16,587 nt of DNA from Nitrospirota bacterium (GTDB taxonomy: Bacteria > Nitrospirota > Nitrospiria > Nitrospirales > NS-4), in NCBI GenBank assembly GCA_005877565.1, contig VBOK01000064.1:1-16587 (forward strand), given 5' to 3'. Both the position numbers and the translations under genes were made by a program. This document shows positions 1 to 6,062 of this stretch, one piece after another. The notes beneath the pieces were generated by a model. The model had not been told where the DNA came from, did not search any database, and saw only the letters and a list, made by a program, of their open reading frames with translations. The first letter of the stretch is position 1, and every line of letters starts with the position of its first letter.

Positions 1-2
1 CG

Positions 3-902
3 TTTGGCATCAGTAACACACCCACATCGGTCAGTAATCTCAGCCAAGTCTCCGCCATCTCGGGAGGGGCTGCTCACAGTTTGGCGGTCAAGGCCGACGG
101 CTCTGCCTGGGCCTGGGGCGATAATGACCGTGGACAGTTAGGCAACGGCACCTCTATCATCAGTAATGTGCCGGTCGCGGTTAGTGGCCTGACCCAACTG
201 AGTGCGGTGGCGGCTGGCGGTGCCCACAGCTTGGCGGTCAAGAAAGACGGGACGGTCTGGGCCTGGGGCGATAACCACCTGGGCCAGTTGGGGCTCGGCA
301 CGCTCGGTGGAGATCAGCTGACGCCAGTGCAAATTACTAGTCTTGCAGGCGTGAAGGCGGTGACGGCTGGCTTGGGCCATAGCGTGGCGCTGAAAACCGA
401 CGGGACCGTCTACACATGGGGCGACAATCACACGGGCCAGTTAGGGAGGGGAACGTTAGGGAGGGGAACGTCAGGTGGTGCGAGTGCCACGCCTGGGCAG
501 GTAATTGGCCTTTCCAACGTGACGGCGATTGCCAGCTTCGGCGCGCATACGCTGGCGCTGAAGGCAGATGGGACGGTCTGGGCATGGGGCGATAACCACC
601 TGGGCCAACTGGGCCACGGCACTGCGGGCGGCAACAGTCCCCTACCTGTGCAAGTGACCGGGCTGAGCAACATCACAAAGATTGTGACGGGTTTGGCGCT
701 GGGTGCGGGCGGTATTCATAGCTTGGCCCTGAAGTCAGATGGCACGGCTTGGGCGTGGGGCAATAACTTCACCGGGCAGCTGGGGACAGGCAGTTTCACG
801 TCCAGTCCGGTGCCTGTCCAAGTGAACGGTCTTACAGGTGGGCTCTTTATTGCAGGAGGCGGGGCGCATAGCTTGGCCGTGGTGACGTCTTCATCCCCAT
901 AG
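3..902 (+). CDS. RCC1-repeat beta-propeller protein (5' truncated)
   Basis: The frame is open from the left edge, so the N-terminus lies outside the window; about 299 codons are present. Five full repeats of roughly 50 residues are visible, each with an HSLA(V/L)K.DGT.WAWG(D/N)N..GQLG pattern, spaced by loops of variable length. The last repeat stops after the HSLAV strand, as expected for a propeller whose final blade is completed by the N-terminus. This is the RCC1 fold (seven-bladed propeller, Pfam RCC1). In bacteria such proteins are often exported or cell-surface and are presumed binding scaffolds; no catalytic residues are recognisable and the ligand is unknown. A 15-bp tandem duplication inside one loop (440-469) adds five residues. 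A strong intrinsic terminator follows 57 bp after the stop, so this is the last gene of its transcript. The family call is firm; the function is not. Confidence 0.93.
   Translation, partial: FGISNTPTSVSNLSQVSAISGGAAHSLAVKADGSAWAWGDNDRGQLGNGTSIISNVPVAVSGLTQLSAVAAGGAHSLAVKKDGTVWAWGDNHLGQLGLGTLGGDQLTPVQITSLAGVKAVTAGLGHSVALKTDGTVYTWGDNHTGQLGRGTLGRGTSGGASATPGQVIGLSNVTAIASFGAHTLALKADGTVWAWGDNHLGQLGHGTAGGNSPLPVQVTGLSNITKIVTGLALGAGGIHSLALKSDGTAWAWGNNFTGQLGTGSFTSSPVPVQVNGLTGGLFIAGGGAHSLAVVTSSSP
440..469 (+). repeat. Tandem 15-bp duplication inside the RCC1 gene
   Basis: The 15-nt unit GTTAGGGAGGGGAAC occurs twice head to tail and stays in frame, encoding LGRGT-LGRGT in an inter-strand loop. It looks like replication slippage tolerated because the loop of a propeller blade can vary in length. 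Confidence 0.9.
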
Positions 903-924
903 GCGTCATACGGATCAGGGATCT

Positions 925-944
925 GTCCGAGCCTTTGCTCGGAC
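925..944 (+). other. Perfect hairpin 3' of the RCC1 gene
   Basis: GTCCGAGC-CTTT-GCTCGGAC forms an 8-bp stem with a 4-nt loop 23 nt after the stop codon. No T-tract follows, so by itself it is not an intrinsic terminator. It may protect the mRNA 3' end or act with the terminator 15 nt further on. Confidence 0.6.
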
Positions 945-958
945 TGTACTACAAGTTG

Positions 959-1013
959 AAGGCGCAACCGGGAGTTCCCGGAGTGAGGGAACGGCAGTTG
1001 CGCCTTTTTATTT
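959..1013 (+). terminator. Rho-independent terminator after the RCC1 gene
   Basis: AAGGCGCAAC (959-968) pairs perfectly with GTTGCGCCTT (997-1006). The right arm runs directly into a T-rich tract, TTTTTATTT (1005-1013). A second short hairpin, CGGGA-GT-TCCCG (969-980), sits inside the loop. It ends transcription of the RCC1 gene. Confidence 0.85.
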
Positions 1014-1022
1014 GGGTTGTTG

Positions 1023-1043
1023 TGTCCCACCTAAATTTGGACA
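1023..1043 (+). mobile_element. Possible solitary insertion-sequence end
   Basis: A 21-nt element begins TGTCCCACC and ends TTTGGACA. Starting in TG and closing in TGGACA matches the general look of IS3-family terminal inverted repeats. A purine-rich AGGAGGAG stretch follows at about 1060, where a transposase gene's ribosome-binding site would be expected, but no transposase ORF follows. No matching second end was seen in the window. It could instead be an unrelated palindromic site (TGTCC...GGACA). Confidence 0.25.
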
Positions 1044-1087
1044 GGCTGGAGTGGGGTAGGAGGAGCGTTTTCAAAAACCTCGTGTCT

Positions 1088-1117
1088 TTGATAGGCTAAG
1101 CGTCTAATTTTTAAACT
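1088..1117 (+). promoter_or_regulatory. Candidate sigma-70 promoter upstream of the 1223 ORF / DUF1499 gene
   Basis: TTGATA (5 of 6 to the -35 consensus) is followed after 18 nt by TAAACT (4 of 6 to -10). It lies after the terminator and before the next forward gene, where a promoter is needed. Only the motif supports it. Confidence 0.4.
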
Positions 1118-1222
1118 AGACTGCGGTTCGGGACATCTCAAATCGGATCGTTCGCAAAGGGTACGGTTCGGGGAGGCAACTGCCGCGGAGTTTTTCAACA
1201 TCACGAAAGGAGAGGGTGCTTT

Positions 1223-1312
1223 ATGTCAGCACTTATCGGTCGAGCCTTAACTTGGCTACCCCCTGTAAACCGTCCAGGTCCTATGTTAGAAGCGGCCTGG
1301 ATCGAGAACTGA
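1223..1312 (+). CDS. Candidate small ORF, 29 aa
   Basis: ATG is preceded by GAAAGGAGAGG, a strong Shine-Dalgarno match about 10 nt upstream. The frame runs 29 codons to TGA. The peptide begins MSALIGRAL and ends WIEN. It has no membrane helix and no family I recognise. It sits between the candidate promoter at 1088 and the DUF1499 gene, so it may be a leader peptide or a short gene in the same transcript. The ribosome-binding site is the main support and the peptide could be chance. Confidence 0.3.
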   Translation: MSALIGRALTWLPPVNRPGPMLEAAWIEN

Positions 1313-1364
1313 GAAAGGGGAGCATGGAACGGCAGTGCTCAACGACGGAGCATATAATTATTAG

Positions 1365-2096
1365 ATGCGGTACGTTTACGTGTTGAGGGTCAGCGCATTC
1401 GCGCTGGCGGTTCTTTGCGCCGGTGGTGCCGTTGCGGCCGGTCTGGGCACGAGATGGGGAGCGTGGCACTTCAGAACCGGCTTTACCATCTTGACCTGGG
1501 CTGTGTATGGAGGATTGACCGCAGCCCTCCTCGGCCTGGTTGCCCTTATCCTGGACCGCTCATCGCAGAGGGTGGTCCTTCTGGCTCTCGTGACGATCGT
1601 GCTTGGTGCTCTCGTGAGTGGCATCCCCTGGCAGATGAAACAACGGGCCCAGTACGTCCCACTTATTCATGACATCACGACCGATACGGAGAACCCGCCG
1701 GCTTTTGTGGCGATCCTGCCGTTGAGGAGGGATGCGCCCAATCCCGCCCAGTACGGCGGTCCAGGGGTGGCCGCCCAACAACAGAAGGCCTACCCCGATC
1801 TCCGACCACTTATCCTGAACGCGCCTCCGAAGGAAGCGTTCCCCAAAGCCTTAGAGACGGCCCGGGCAATGGGGTGGCAGATCGTGGACAGTAATCAGGA
1901 CCAGGGCCGTATCGAGGCGACCGCTACGACGCCATGGTTCGGCTTTAAAGATGACGTTGTAGTTCGTGTGATGCCTGCCGATCATGGCAGCCGGATAGAT
2001 GTGCGGTCGGTTTCAAGGGTGGGGAAGAGCGATCTCGGCACCAATGCTCGACGCATTCAAGAGTATCTTTCCAAAATCATAAGGTCTGTCCAATAA
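1365..2096 (+). CDS. Membrane protein with C-terminal DUF1499 domain
   Basis: The protein has 243 residues. Three hydrophobic segments lie at roughly residues 7-27, 40-62 and 70-89. A soluble domain from about 105 to 240 follows, with the DUF1499 hallmarks: a YPDL..L block, an 'A...A..MGW.I' helix, a 'RIEATA.TPWFGF.DDV..R' strand pair and the terminal 'D.RSVSRVGKSDLGTNARRI' motif. DUF1499 is a widespread conserved domain without an established function, and fusion to an N-terminal membrane anchor is common. The first possible start is this ATG, because an in-frame TAG immediately precedes it (1362-1364). The only Shine-Dalgarno-like GGAG lies 14 nt upstream, so the GTG at 1380 remains an alternative. 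The family is confident; the role is unknown. Confidence 0.88.
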   Translation: MRYVYVLRVSAFALAVLCAGGAVAAGLGTRWGAWHFRTGFTILTWAVYGGLTAALLGLVALILDRSSQRVVLLALVTIVLGALVSGIPWQMKQRAQYVPLIHDITTDTENPPAFVAILPLRRDAPNPAQYGGPGVAAQQQKAYPDLRPLILNAPPKEAFPKALETARAMGWQIVDSNQDQGRIEATATTPWFGFKDDVVVRVMPADHGSRIDVRSVSRVGKSDLGTNARRIQEYLSKIIRSVQ

Positions 2097-2218
2097 CGTT
2101 GTGCACGCACCGGGGGTGTGAGGAAGAGCATGGAATGACTTTCATGCGGATTACCGGATGAAGCGAGGGAATGGATAGGAACCTTTCCTTGACTATCAAG
2201 CTTCTGATAACCCAGGAA

Positions 2219-2234
2219 GGTTGCCGGGGCAACC
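2219..2234. repeat. 16-bp perfect palindrome
   Basis: GGTTGCC-GG-GGCAACC consists of two 7-bp arms around 2 nt. It lies between the end of the DUF1499 gene and the end of the reverse-strand small ORF. No T-tract follows on either strand, so it is more like a protein-binding site or a stable RNA hairpin than an intrinsic terminator. Confidence 0.45.
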
Positions 2235-2314
2235 AGTGGTTGCGGTGTTGTGTCTCCAGAAGCGGGCCGCTTTAATGGCGTATCAGCGGTTTCGGTCTGC
2301 ATGTTGCCGGTCTT

Positions 2315-2431
2315 TCACGGTCTGCTTTTTGGTGAGTCCCACAACACGCTGATCGCCAGCGTCACTGGCACCAGAACCAAGACGCCTCCAATAATGAACA
2401 GGACCAGCTCCACTCCTCCCATCTCATACAT
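2315..2431 (-). CDS. Small single-helix membrane protein, 38 aa
   Basis: On the reverse strand, ATG at 2431 is preceded by CGGAGG about 12 nt upstream. The frame runs 38 codons to TGA. The peptide starts MYEMGGVELVLFIIGG, carries one long hydrophobic helix (about residues 7-31) and ends in a short charged tail (SPKSRP). This is the architecture of bacterial one-helix microproteins. Its G.ELVLF opening faintly recalls the G.QLV.F opening of the two paralogues at 14320 and 15170. It stands alone, antisense to its neighbours. The hydrophobic composition and upstream site support it, but no homology could be tested. Confidence 0.5.
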   Translation of the reverse strand: MYEMGGVELVLFIIGGVLVLVPVTLAISVLWDSPKSRP

Positions 2432-2959
2432 GTGATAGCGATGCCTCCGTGCTGGGATGATCAGCCTGATTACTACCGGGAAAAGCAGGGGTGCACGACA
2501 GTTCCAGGAAGAGACATTGGCGCAATTCTCGATCGTTTTACGGTCAACTGAGCCTACGATGACAGACCGAGAGGCTCAATCTGGTAAACACCGGAATCCG
2601 GGGGAGGAAAAGACCTTAACGATCTAAGTGGCTGAAAAAATAGGCCTGGGGCCCTAATAACCCTTGAAAAGCAACGACGCAAAAGCCTTTAATGCCGTTC
2701 TAACATTGAACGTGTGCCCAAACTGCAACGAAGCTTTTTGGAGTGGAAGCCAGTCCGTTAGAAAAGGAGTGGACGTCATAACCCCCTTGCAATGTTGGAG
2801 TGCCGTGTTGCTCAGCCACGCAGCCCGCCCTCAGGTATTTCCCCCGCCATTTGTACTACTGGTTGTTTCCACTTGAATTTAGAGGATTTACCTAATTCTC
2901 CGTCCCTATTCTTCGCTGTACACTTCACCCATCGGCACAAGCCGGGCGTGGAGGTGGCC

Positions 2960-3151
2960 ATGACCTGTATGCGTTGCCAGGGACTCTTGGTGGAGATCCC
3001 GCCCCTGTTCTGGGTTGCCCCCGGTTGGGAAATGCCAACGGAGGAACTGCAAATGCCCGCGTGGCAGTGTTTGAACTGCGGCGATTACGTTGACGCGGTC
3101 ATTCTGGCCCATCGGAACTCGCCGTTTCTCACTGTTGGCGAGTTGGCATGA
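2960..3151 (+). CDS. Zinc-ribbon microprotein, 63 aa
   Basis: ATG at 2960 has GGAGG 6 nt upstream, which decides this start over longer in-frame extensions. Two CxxC pairs (C3/C6 in MTCMRC and C36/C39 in WQCLNC) make a four-cysteine zinc ribbon; the linker is hydrophobic and the second pair is followed by GDYVD. Small proteins of this style are, from general knowledge, common in Nitrospira, but no function is established. The stop TGA overlaps the ATG of the next gene by 4 nt (ATGA), indicating translational coupling and joint expression with the second zinc ribbon and the phosphoesterase. Confidence 0.8.
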   Translation: MTCMRCQGLLVEIPPLFWVAPGWEMPTEELQMPAWQCLNCGDYVDAVILAHRNSPFLTVGELA

Positions 3152-3366
3152 ACCCTCCGCGATTGACCACGGGGCGGATGGCTCCTCTGATCGGGAAGGT
3201 CAGAAATGTACGGACGCACTTGGATGGCGTTCCCTGTCCGTTCTGTGGGGAGCTAACATACCGCTTTACCCTGCGGGCCGAGCTCAGCACGAAGACCGTT
3301 GGGCTGCTGGCGCAGTGTAGCCAGTGCGGCGGTCTGAGAGAGACTGTCAAGGACTTAGAGTCTTGA
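3148..3366 (+). CDS. Second zinc-ribbon microprotein, 72 aa
   Basis: It starts at the ATG overlapping the previous stop. Two CxxC motifs, CPFC near residue 31 and CSQC near residue 57, are separated by about 22 residues with alternating hydrophobics (YRFTLRAE), a typical zinc-ribbon beta arrangement. It differs in sequence from the preceding ribbon, so this is not a simple recent tandem duplication. Its TGA stop overlaps a TTG that is the best start of the following phosphoesterase (TTGA). Function is unknown; a nucleic-acid or protein-binding adaptor is possible. The gene is supported by the coupling on both sides and the four cysteines. Confidence 0.8.
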   Translation: MNPPRLTTGRMAPLIGKVRNVRTHLDGVPCPFCGELTYRFTLRAELSTKTVGLLAQCSQCGGLRETVKDLES

Positions 3367-4229
3367 CTAGTGCGGTGTTGCTATGGCGAGGTCGCGGCCT
3401 ACCCTGGTATCGGCATGTTCAACTTGTGCTGGTGCACCACCTCTCGCTTCCCCTCCAGCGCCTGTTCAACAAGCTCATCACGTGGGAGTGTGGATTCGAT
3501 GCGCCGACAGTCACCTCAATTCGGTGCTGCCATGCACCCTTAGCTGGCCGTCGAGCGGTCCAGCTCAGTGACCTTCACGTCGAGCGATATCTTCCTCGGT
3601 ATGACGCAGTCATCGGTCAGATTTCGGATCTGCACCCGGAGTGGATTTTTATCACGGGAGACCTGCTGGACACCCCTCGGGGAATCCCTGCTCTCTTTCG
3701 GTTTCTTTCAAATCTCCGACAAATAGCTCCAGTCTTTCTGACTCTCGGCAACCATGATCATTTCAGTGGCGTGCCAATCGGCCAGTTCGCGGACCTCGCC
3801 GACCGGCACAAGTTGCACCTGCTCATCAACCAAGCAATCTTCATCCCCATGGTGTGTGGTGAGTTGGGGATCATCGGCCTCGATGACCCATCCACGCACC
3901 GTGCCGATGTCCGCTGCATTCCGCCTCGAGTCGAGGGTCGTTTCACAGTTCTGCTCGCCCATGCTCCCAACGTGCTCAACTTGCTCGAGCCGAGTCACGC
4001 TGTGGACTTGGTGCTTTGCGGCCATAGCCACGGAGGGCAATGGCAATTCCCTTCCATTCGTCCGTTTTGGTTGCCGTATGGCTGCAAGGGGCGGGCGGAG
4101 GGTCCCTTCAGCCAGAACGGTCACTGGATGTACGTCAATCGGGGGCTGGGATGGTCCTTTCTGCCTATCCGCTGGAAGTGCCCACCGGAAATCGTGCTGA
4201 TCGAATGGATCGCAGGCGAGTCACAGTGA
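3363..4229 (+). CDS. Calcineurin-like metallophosphoesterase (YkuE/YaeI-type)
   Basis: All five metal-binding blocks of the calcineurin-like phosphoesterase fold are present in order: LSDLH (D-x-H), ITGDLLD (GDxxD), LGNHDH (GNHD), LLAHAP and CGHSHGG. The layout resembles the YkuE/YaeI branch, membrane-associated enzymes that hydrolyse phosphodiesters or pyrophosphates such as UDP-diacylglucosamine. The substrate here is inferred only. A basic, partly hydrophobic N-terminal stretch (about residues 1-40) could associate with the membrane. The frame extends upstream to 3324, but TTG at 3363 overlaps the previous stop by 4 nt and has AAGGA about 11 nt upstream, so I prefer it; GTG at 3375 is another option. 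It is the last gene of a coupled three-gene unit with the zinc ribbons. Confidence 0.87.
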   Translation: MTSAVLLWRGRGLPWYRHVQLVLVHHLSLPLQRLFNKLITWECGFDAPTVTSIRCCHAPLAGRRAVQLSDLHVERYLPRYDAVIGQISDLHPEWIFITGDLLDTPRGIPALFRFLSNLRQIAPVFLTLGNHDHFSGVPIGQFADLADRHKLHLLINQAIFIPMVCGELGIIGLDDPSTHRADVRCIPPRVEGRFTVLLAHAPNVLNLLEPSHAVDLVLCGHSHGGQWQFPSIRPFWLPYGCKGRAEGPFSQNGHWMYVNRGLGWSFLPIRWKCPPEIVLIEWIAGESQ

Positions 4230-4298
4230 GCGGACGCGGCGTTCGTGTTTGCGAGTTTGCTCGCCGCGGAAAGAGGCGGGCCCGCCAGAATAACCCCA

Positions 4299-4328
4299 TT
4301 GAAAATTAAGAGTGCAAAAGTGTTTAAT
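4299..4328 (+). promoter_or_regulatory. Candidate sigma-70 promoter of ettA
   Basis: TTGAAA (-35) and TTTAAT (-10) are separated by 18 nt and lie in the AT-rich 100 bp between the phosphoesterase and ettA. Transcription would begin near 4335. That favours the ATG at 4370 as the ettA start over the GTG at 4334. Confidence 0.5.
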
Positions 4329-4369
4329 TTCCGGTGGGGACGCTATCGTTCAAGGTCGATCTCTCCTCT

Positions 4370-6052
4370 ATGAGCCCGTCTGATAAGCAAATCATCTTTT
4401 CCCTCATCGGCGTGGGCCGCGTGTACCCACCCAAGAAGCAGGTGCTCAAGGATATCTACCTGTCCTTCTATTACGGGGCCAAGATCGGCGTCCTCGGGTT
4501 GAACGGCGCGGGGAAGAGCACGTTGCTACGCATCATCGCGGGTGTGGACAAGGACTGCCTTGGCGAGGTCACCTTTTCCAAAGGCTATACCGTCGGGCTC
4601 GTGGAGCAGGAGCCTCAGCTCGACAAGGGGAAGACCGTCAAAGAGATCGTCGAGGAGGGCCGCCGGGATGTCATCAATCTACGACACGAGTATGAAGTGG
4701 TGAGCACCCGGTTCGGCGAGGAGCTCTCGCCGGAGGAGATGGAGAAGCTGCTGGAGAAGCAGAGCCGCCTTCAGGAACAGATCGAGGCGGTCAATGGCTG
4801 GGAGCTCGAGAACCAGCTCGAGATTGCCATGGATGCCCTCCGGTGCCCGCCACCGGACACCAAGGTGGACATGTTGTCAGGCGGGGAGAAGCGCCGCGTC
4901 GCGCTATGCCGGCTGCTGATCCAGGAGCCCGATATCCTGTTGCTGGATGAGCCGACCAACCATCTCGATGCGGAGTCGGTCCAGTGGCTGGAACAGCATC
5001 TCCAGGACTACAAAGGCACGGTCATTGCCGTGACCCACGACCGCTACTTCCTGGACAACGTGGCCGGCTGGATCCTGGAGCTGGACCGAGGGCACGGCAT
5101 GCCCTTCGAAGGGAACTACTCGTCGTGGCTCGAGCAGAAACAGGCGCGGCTGGCGAAGGAGGAGAAGACGGACGCGAAGCGGCGTAAAACGCTTGAACGC
5201 GAGCTGGAATGGATCCGCATGTCGCCGAAGGGTCGGCACGCCAAGGGCAAGGCTCGTCTGACGCGCTACGAGCAACTCCTCGGAGAGCAGCAGGAAAAAC
5301 AGGCGGAAGATCTGGAGATCTACATCCCGCCCGGCCCGCGCCTCGGCGACGTCGTGGTGGAAGCGAAGAACCTGAGCAAATCTTACGGCGACAGGCTGCT
5401 GTTCGAAAGCCTGAGCTTCAACTTGCCGCGGGGTGGAATCGTCGGCGTGATCGGGCCGAACGGCGCGGGCAAGACCACCTTGTTCAAGTTGATCGTCGGC
5501 AAGGAAAAGCCGGACGCTGGTTCCATCAGGGTCGGCGAGACGGTCAAGATCGGTTACGTGGACCAGGACCGCGCGCTGGATGGCAGCAAGACCGTCTGGG
5601 AGATGATCGCAGACGGCAAGGACACCGTCACGCTCGGCAAGCTCGAAGTCAATTCGCGGGCCTATGTCGGACGCTTCAATTTCTCTGGTCCCGATCAGCA
5701 GAAGAAGGTGAAGGACCTCTCCGGCGGCGAGCGCAACCGCGTGCATCTCGCGCGCATGCTCAAGGAAGGGGCAAATCTAGTGCTGCTGGACGAGCCGACC
5801 AACGACCTGGACGTGAACACCCTGCGGGCGCTGGAGGAGGGGCTCGAGCGGTTCGGGGGCTGCTGCATGGTGAGCAGCCACGACCGCTGGTTTCTGGACC
5901 GCATCGCGACCCACATCCTGGCGTTCGAAGGAGACAGCAAGGTCGTGTGGTTTGAAGGCAATTATAGCGAGTACGAGGCCGACCGGAGGAAGCGGCTCGG
6001 CAAGGAAGCGGATCGCCCGCACCGGATTCGCTATAAGAAGCTCACGCGGTAG
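4370..6052 (+). CDS. ettA: Energy-dependent translational throttle protein EttA (ABC-F ATPase)
   Basis: This soluble ABC-F protein has two ATPase cassettes and no membrane domain; EttA binds the ribosomal E-site and gates the first elongation step according to ATP/ADP level. Cassette 1 has GLNGAGKST (residues 43-51), LSGGEKRR and LLLDEPTNHLD. Cassette 2 has GPNGAGKTT, LSGGERNR and LLDEPTNDLD. Between them lies a charged linker (AKEEKTDAKRR...) corresponding to the P-site tRNA-interaction motif. From ATG 4370 the product is 560 residues, close to the roughly 555 of E. coli EttA, and the GVGRVYPPKK..L opening fits the family. GTG 4334 would add 12 residues without family support. It converges on glrR with only 10 bp between the stops and no visible terminator. 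Confidence 0.95.
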   Translation: MSPSDKQIIFSLIGVGRVYPPKKQVLKDIYLSFYYGAKIGVLGLNGAGKSTLLRIIAGVDKDCLGEVTFSKGYTVGLVEQEPQLDKGKTVKEIVEEGRRDVINLRHEYEVVSTRFGEELSPEEMEKLLEKQSRLQEQIEAVNGWELENQLEIAMDALRCPPPDTKVDMLSGGEKRRVALCRLLIQEPDILLLDEPTNHLDAESVQWLEQHLQDYKGTVIAVTHDRYFLDNVAGWILELDRGHGMPFEGNYSSWLEQKQARLAKEEKTDAKRRKTLERELEWIRMSPKGRHAKGKARLTRYEQLLGEQQEKQAEDLEIYIPPGPRLGDVVVEAKNLSKSYGDRLLFESLSFNLPRGGIVGVIGPNGAGKTTLFKLIVGKEKPDAGSIRVGETVKIGYVDQDRALDGSKTVWEMIADGKDTVTLGKLEVNSRAYVGRFNFSGPDQQKKVKDLSGGERNRVHLARMLKEGANLVLLDEPTNDLDVNTLRALEEGLERFGGCCMVSSHDRWFLDRIATHILAFEGDSKVVWFEGNYSEYEADRRKRLGKEADRPHRIRYKKLTR

Positions 6053-6062
6053 GCAGGCTTCG

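Larger units (their letters stand above)
903..1364. other. Intergenic region between the RCC1 and DUF1499 genes
   Basis: This 462-bp gap holds, in order, a hairpin (925-944), the terminator (959-1013), a possible IS end (1023-1043), a sigma-70-like promoter (1088-1117), a direct repeat of CGGTTCGGG at about 1124 and 1166, and a 29-codon ORF with a good ribosome-binding site (1223-1312). No larger gene is supported. Confidence 0.6.
2097..2959. other. 863-bp gene-poor region
   Basis: On the forward strand I see no convincing gene. The region contains a 16-bp palindrome GGTTGCC-GG-GGCAACC (2219-2234), a small reverse-strand membrane-protein ORF (2315-2431) and a 7-bp inverted repeat TGAGCCT...AGGCTCA (2549-2578). 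A forward frame at 2664-2876 contains one CPNC motif but otherwise looks non-coding; it could be debris of a zinc-ribbon gene like its neighbours. Confidence 0.5.

Noticed and set aside
225..620. Regularly spaced similar DNA strings suggesting a CRISPR-like array
   Set aside because: The repeats are in-frame codons of RCC1 blades (WAWGDNHLGQLG), differ from one another and have no uniform spacer length.
2219..2234. Palindrome considered as an intrinsic terminator for the DUF1499 gene or the reverse small ORF
   Set aside because: No T-tract follows the stem on either strand, so I list it only as a palindrome.
2664..2876. 70-codon frame with a CPNC motif
   Set aside because: It has only one CxxC pair, a TTG start without a ribosome-binding site and a non-protein-like second half. 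At most it is debris of a zinc-ribbon gene.
4904..5746. 280-codon reverse frame opposite ettA
   Set aside because: It is a high-GC antisense shadow. The forward strand encodes both intact ABC cassettes across this interval.
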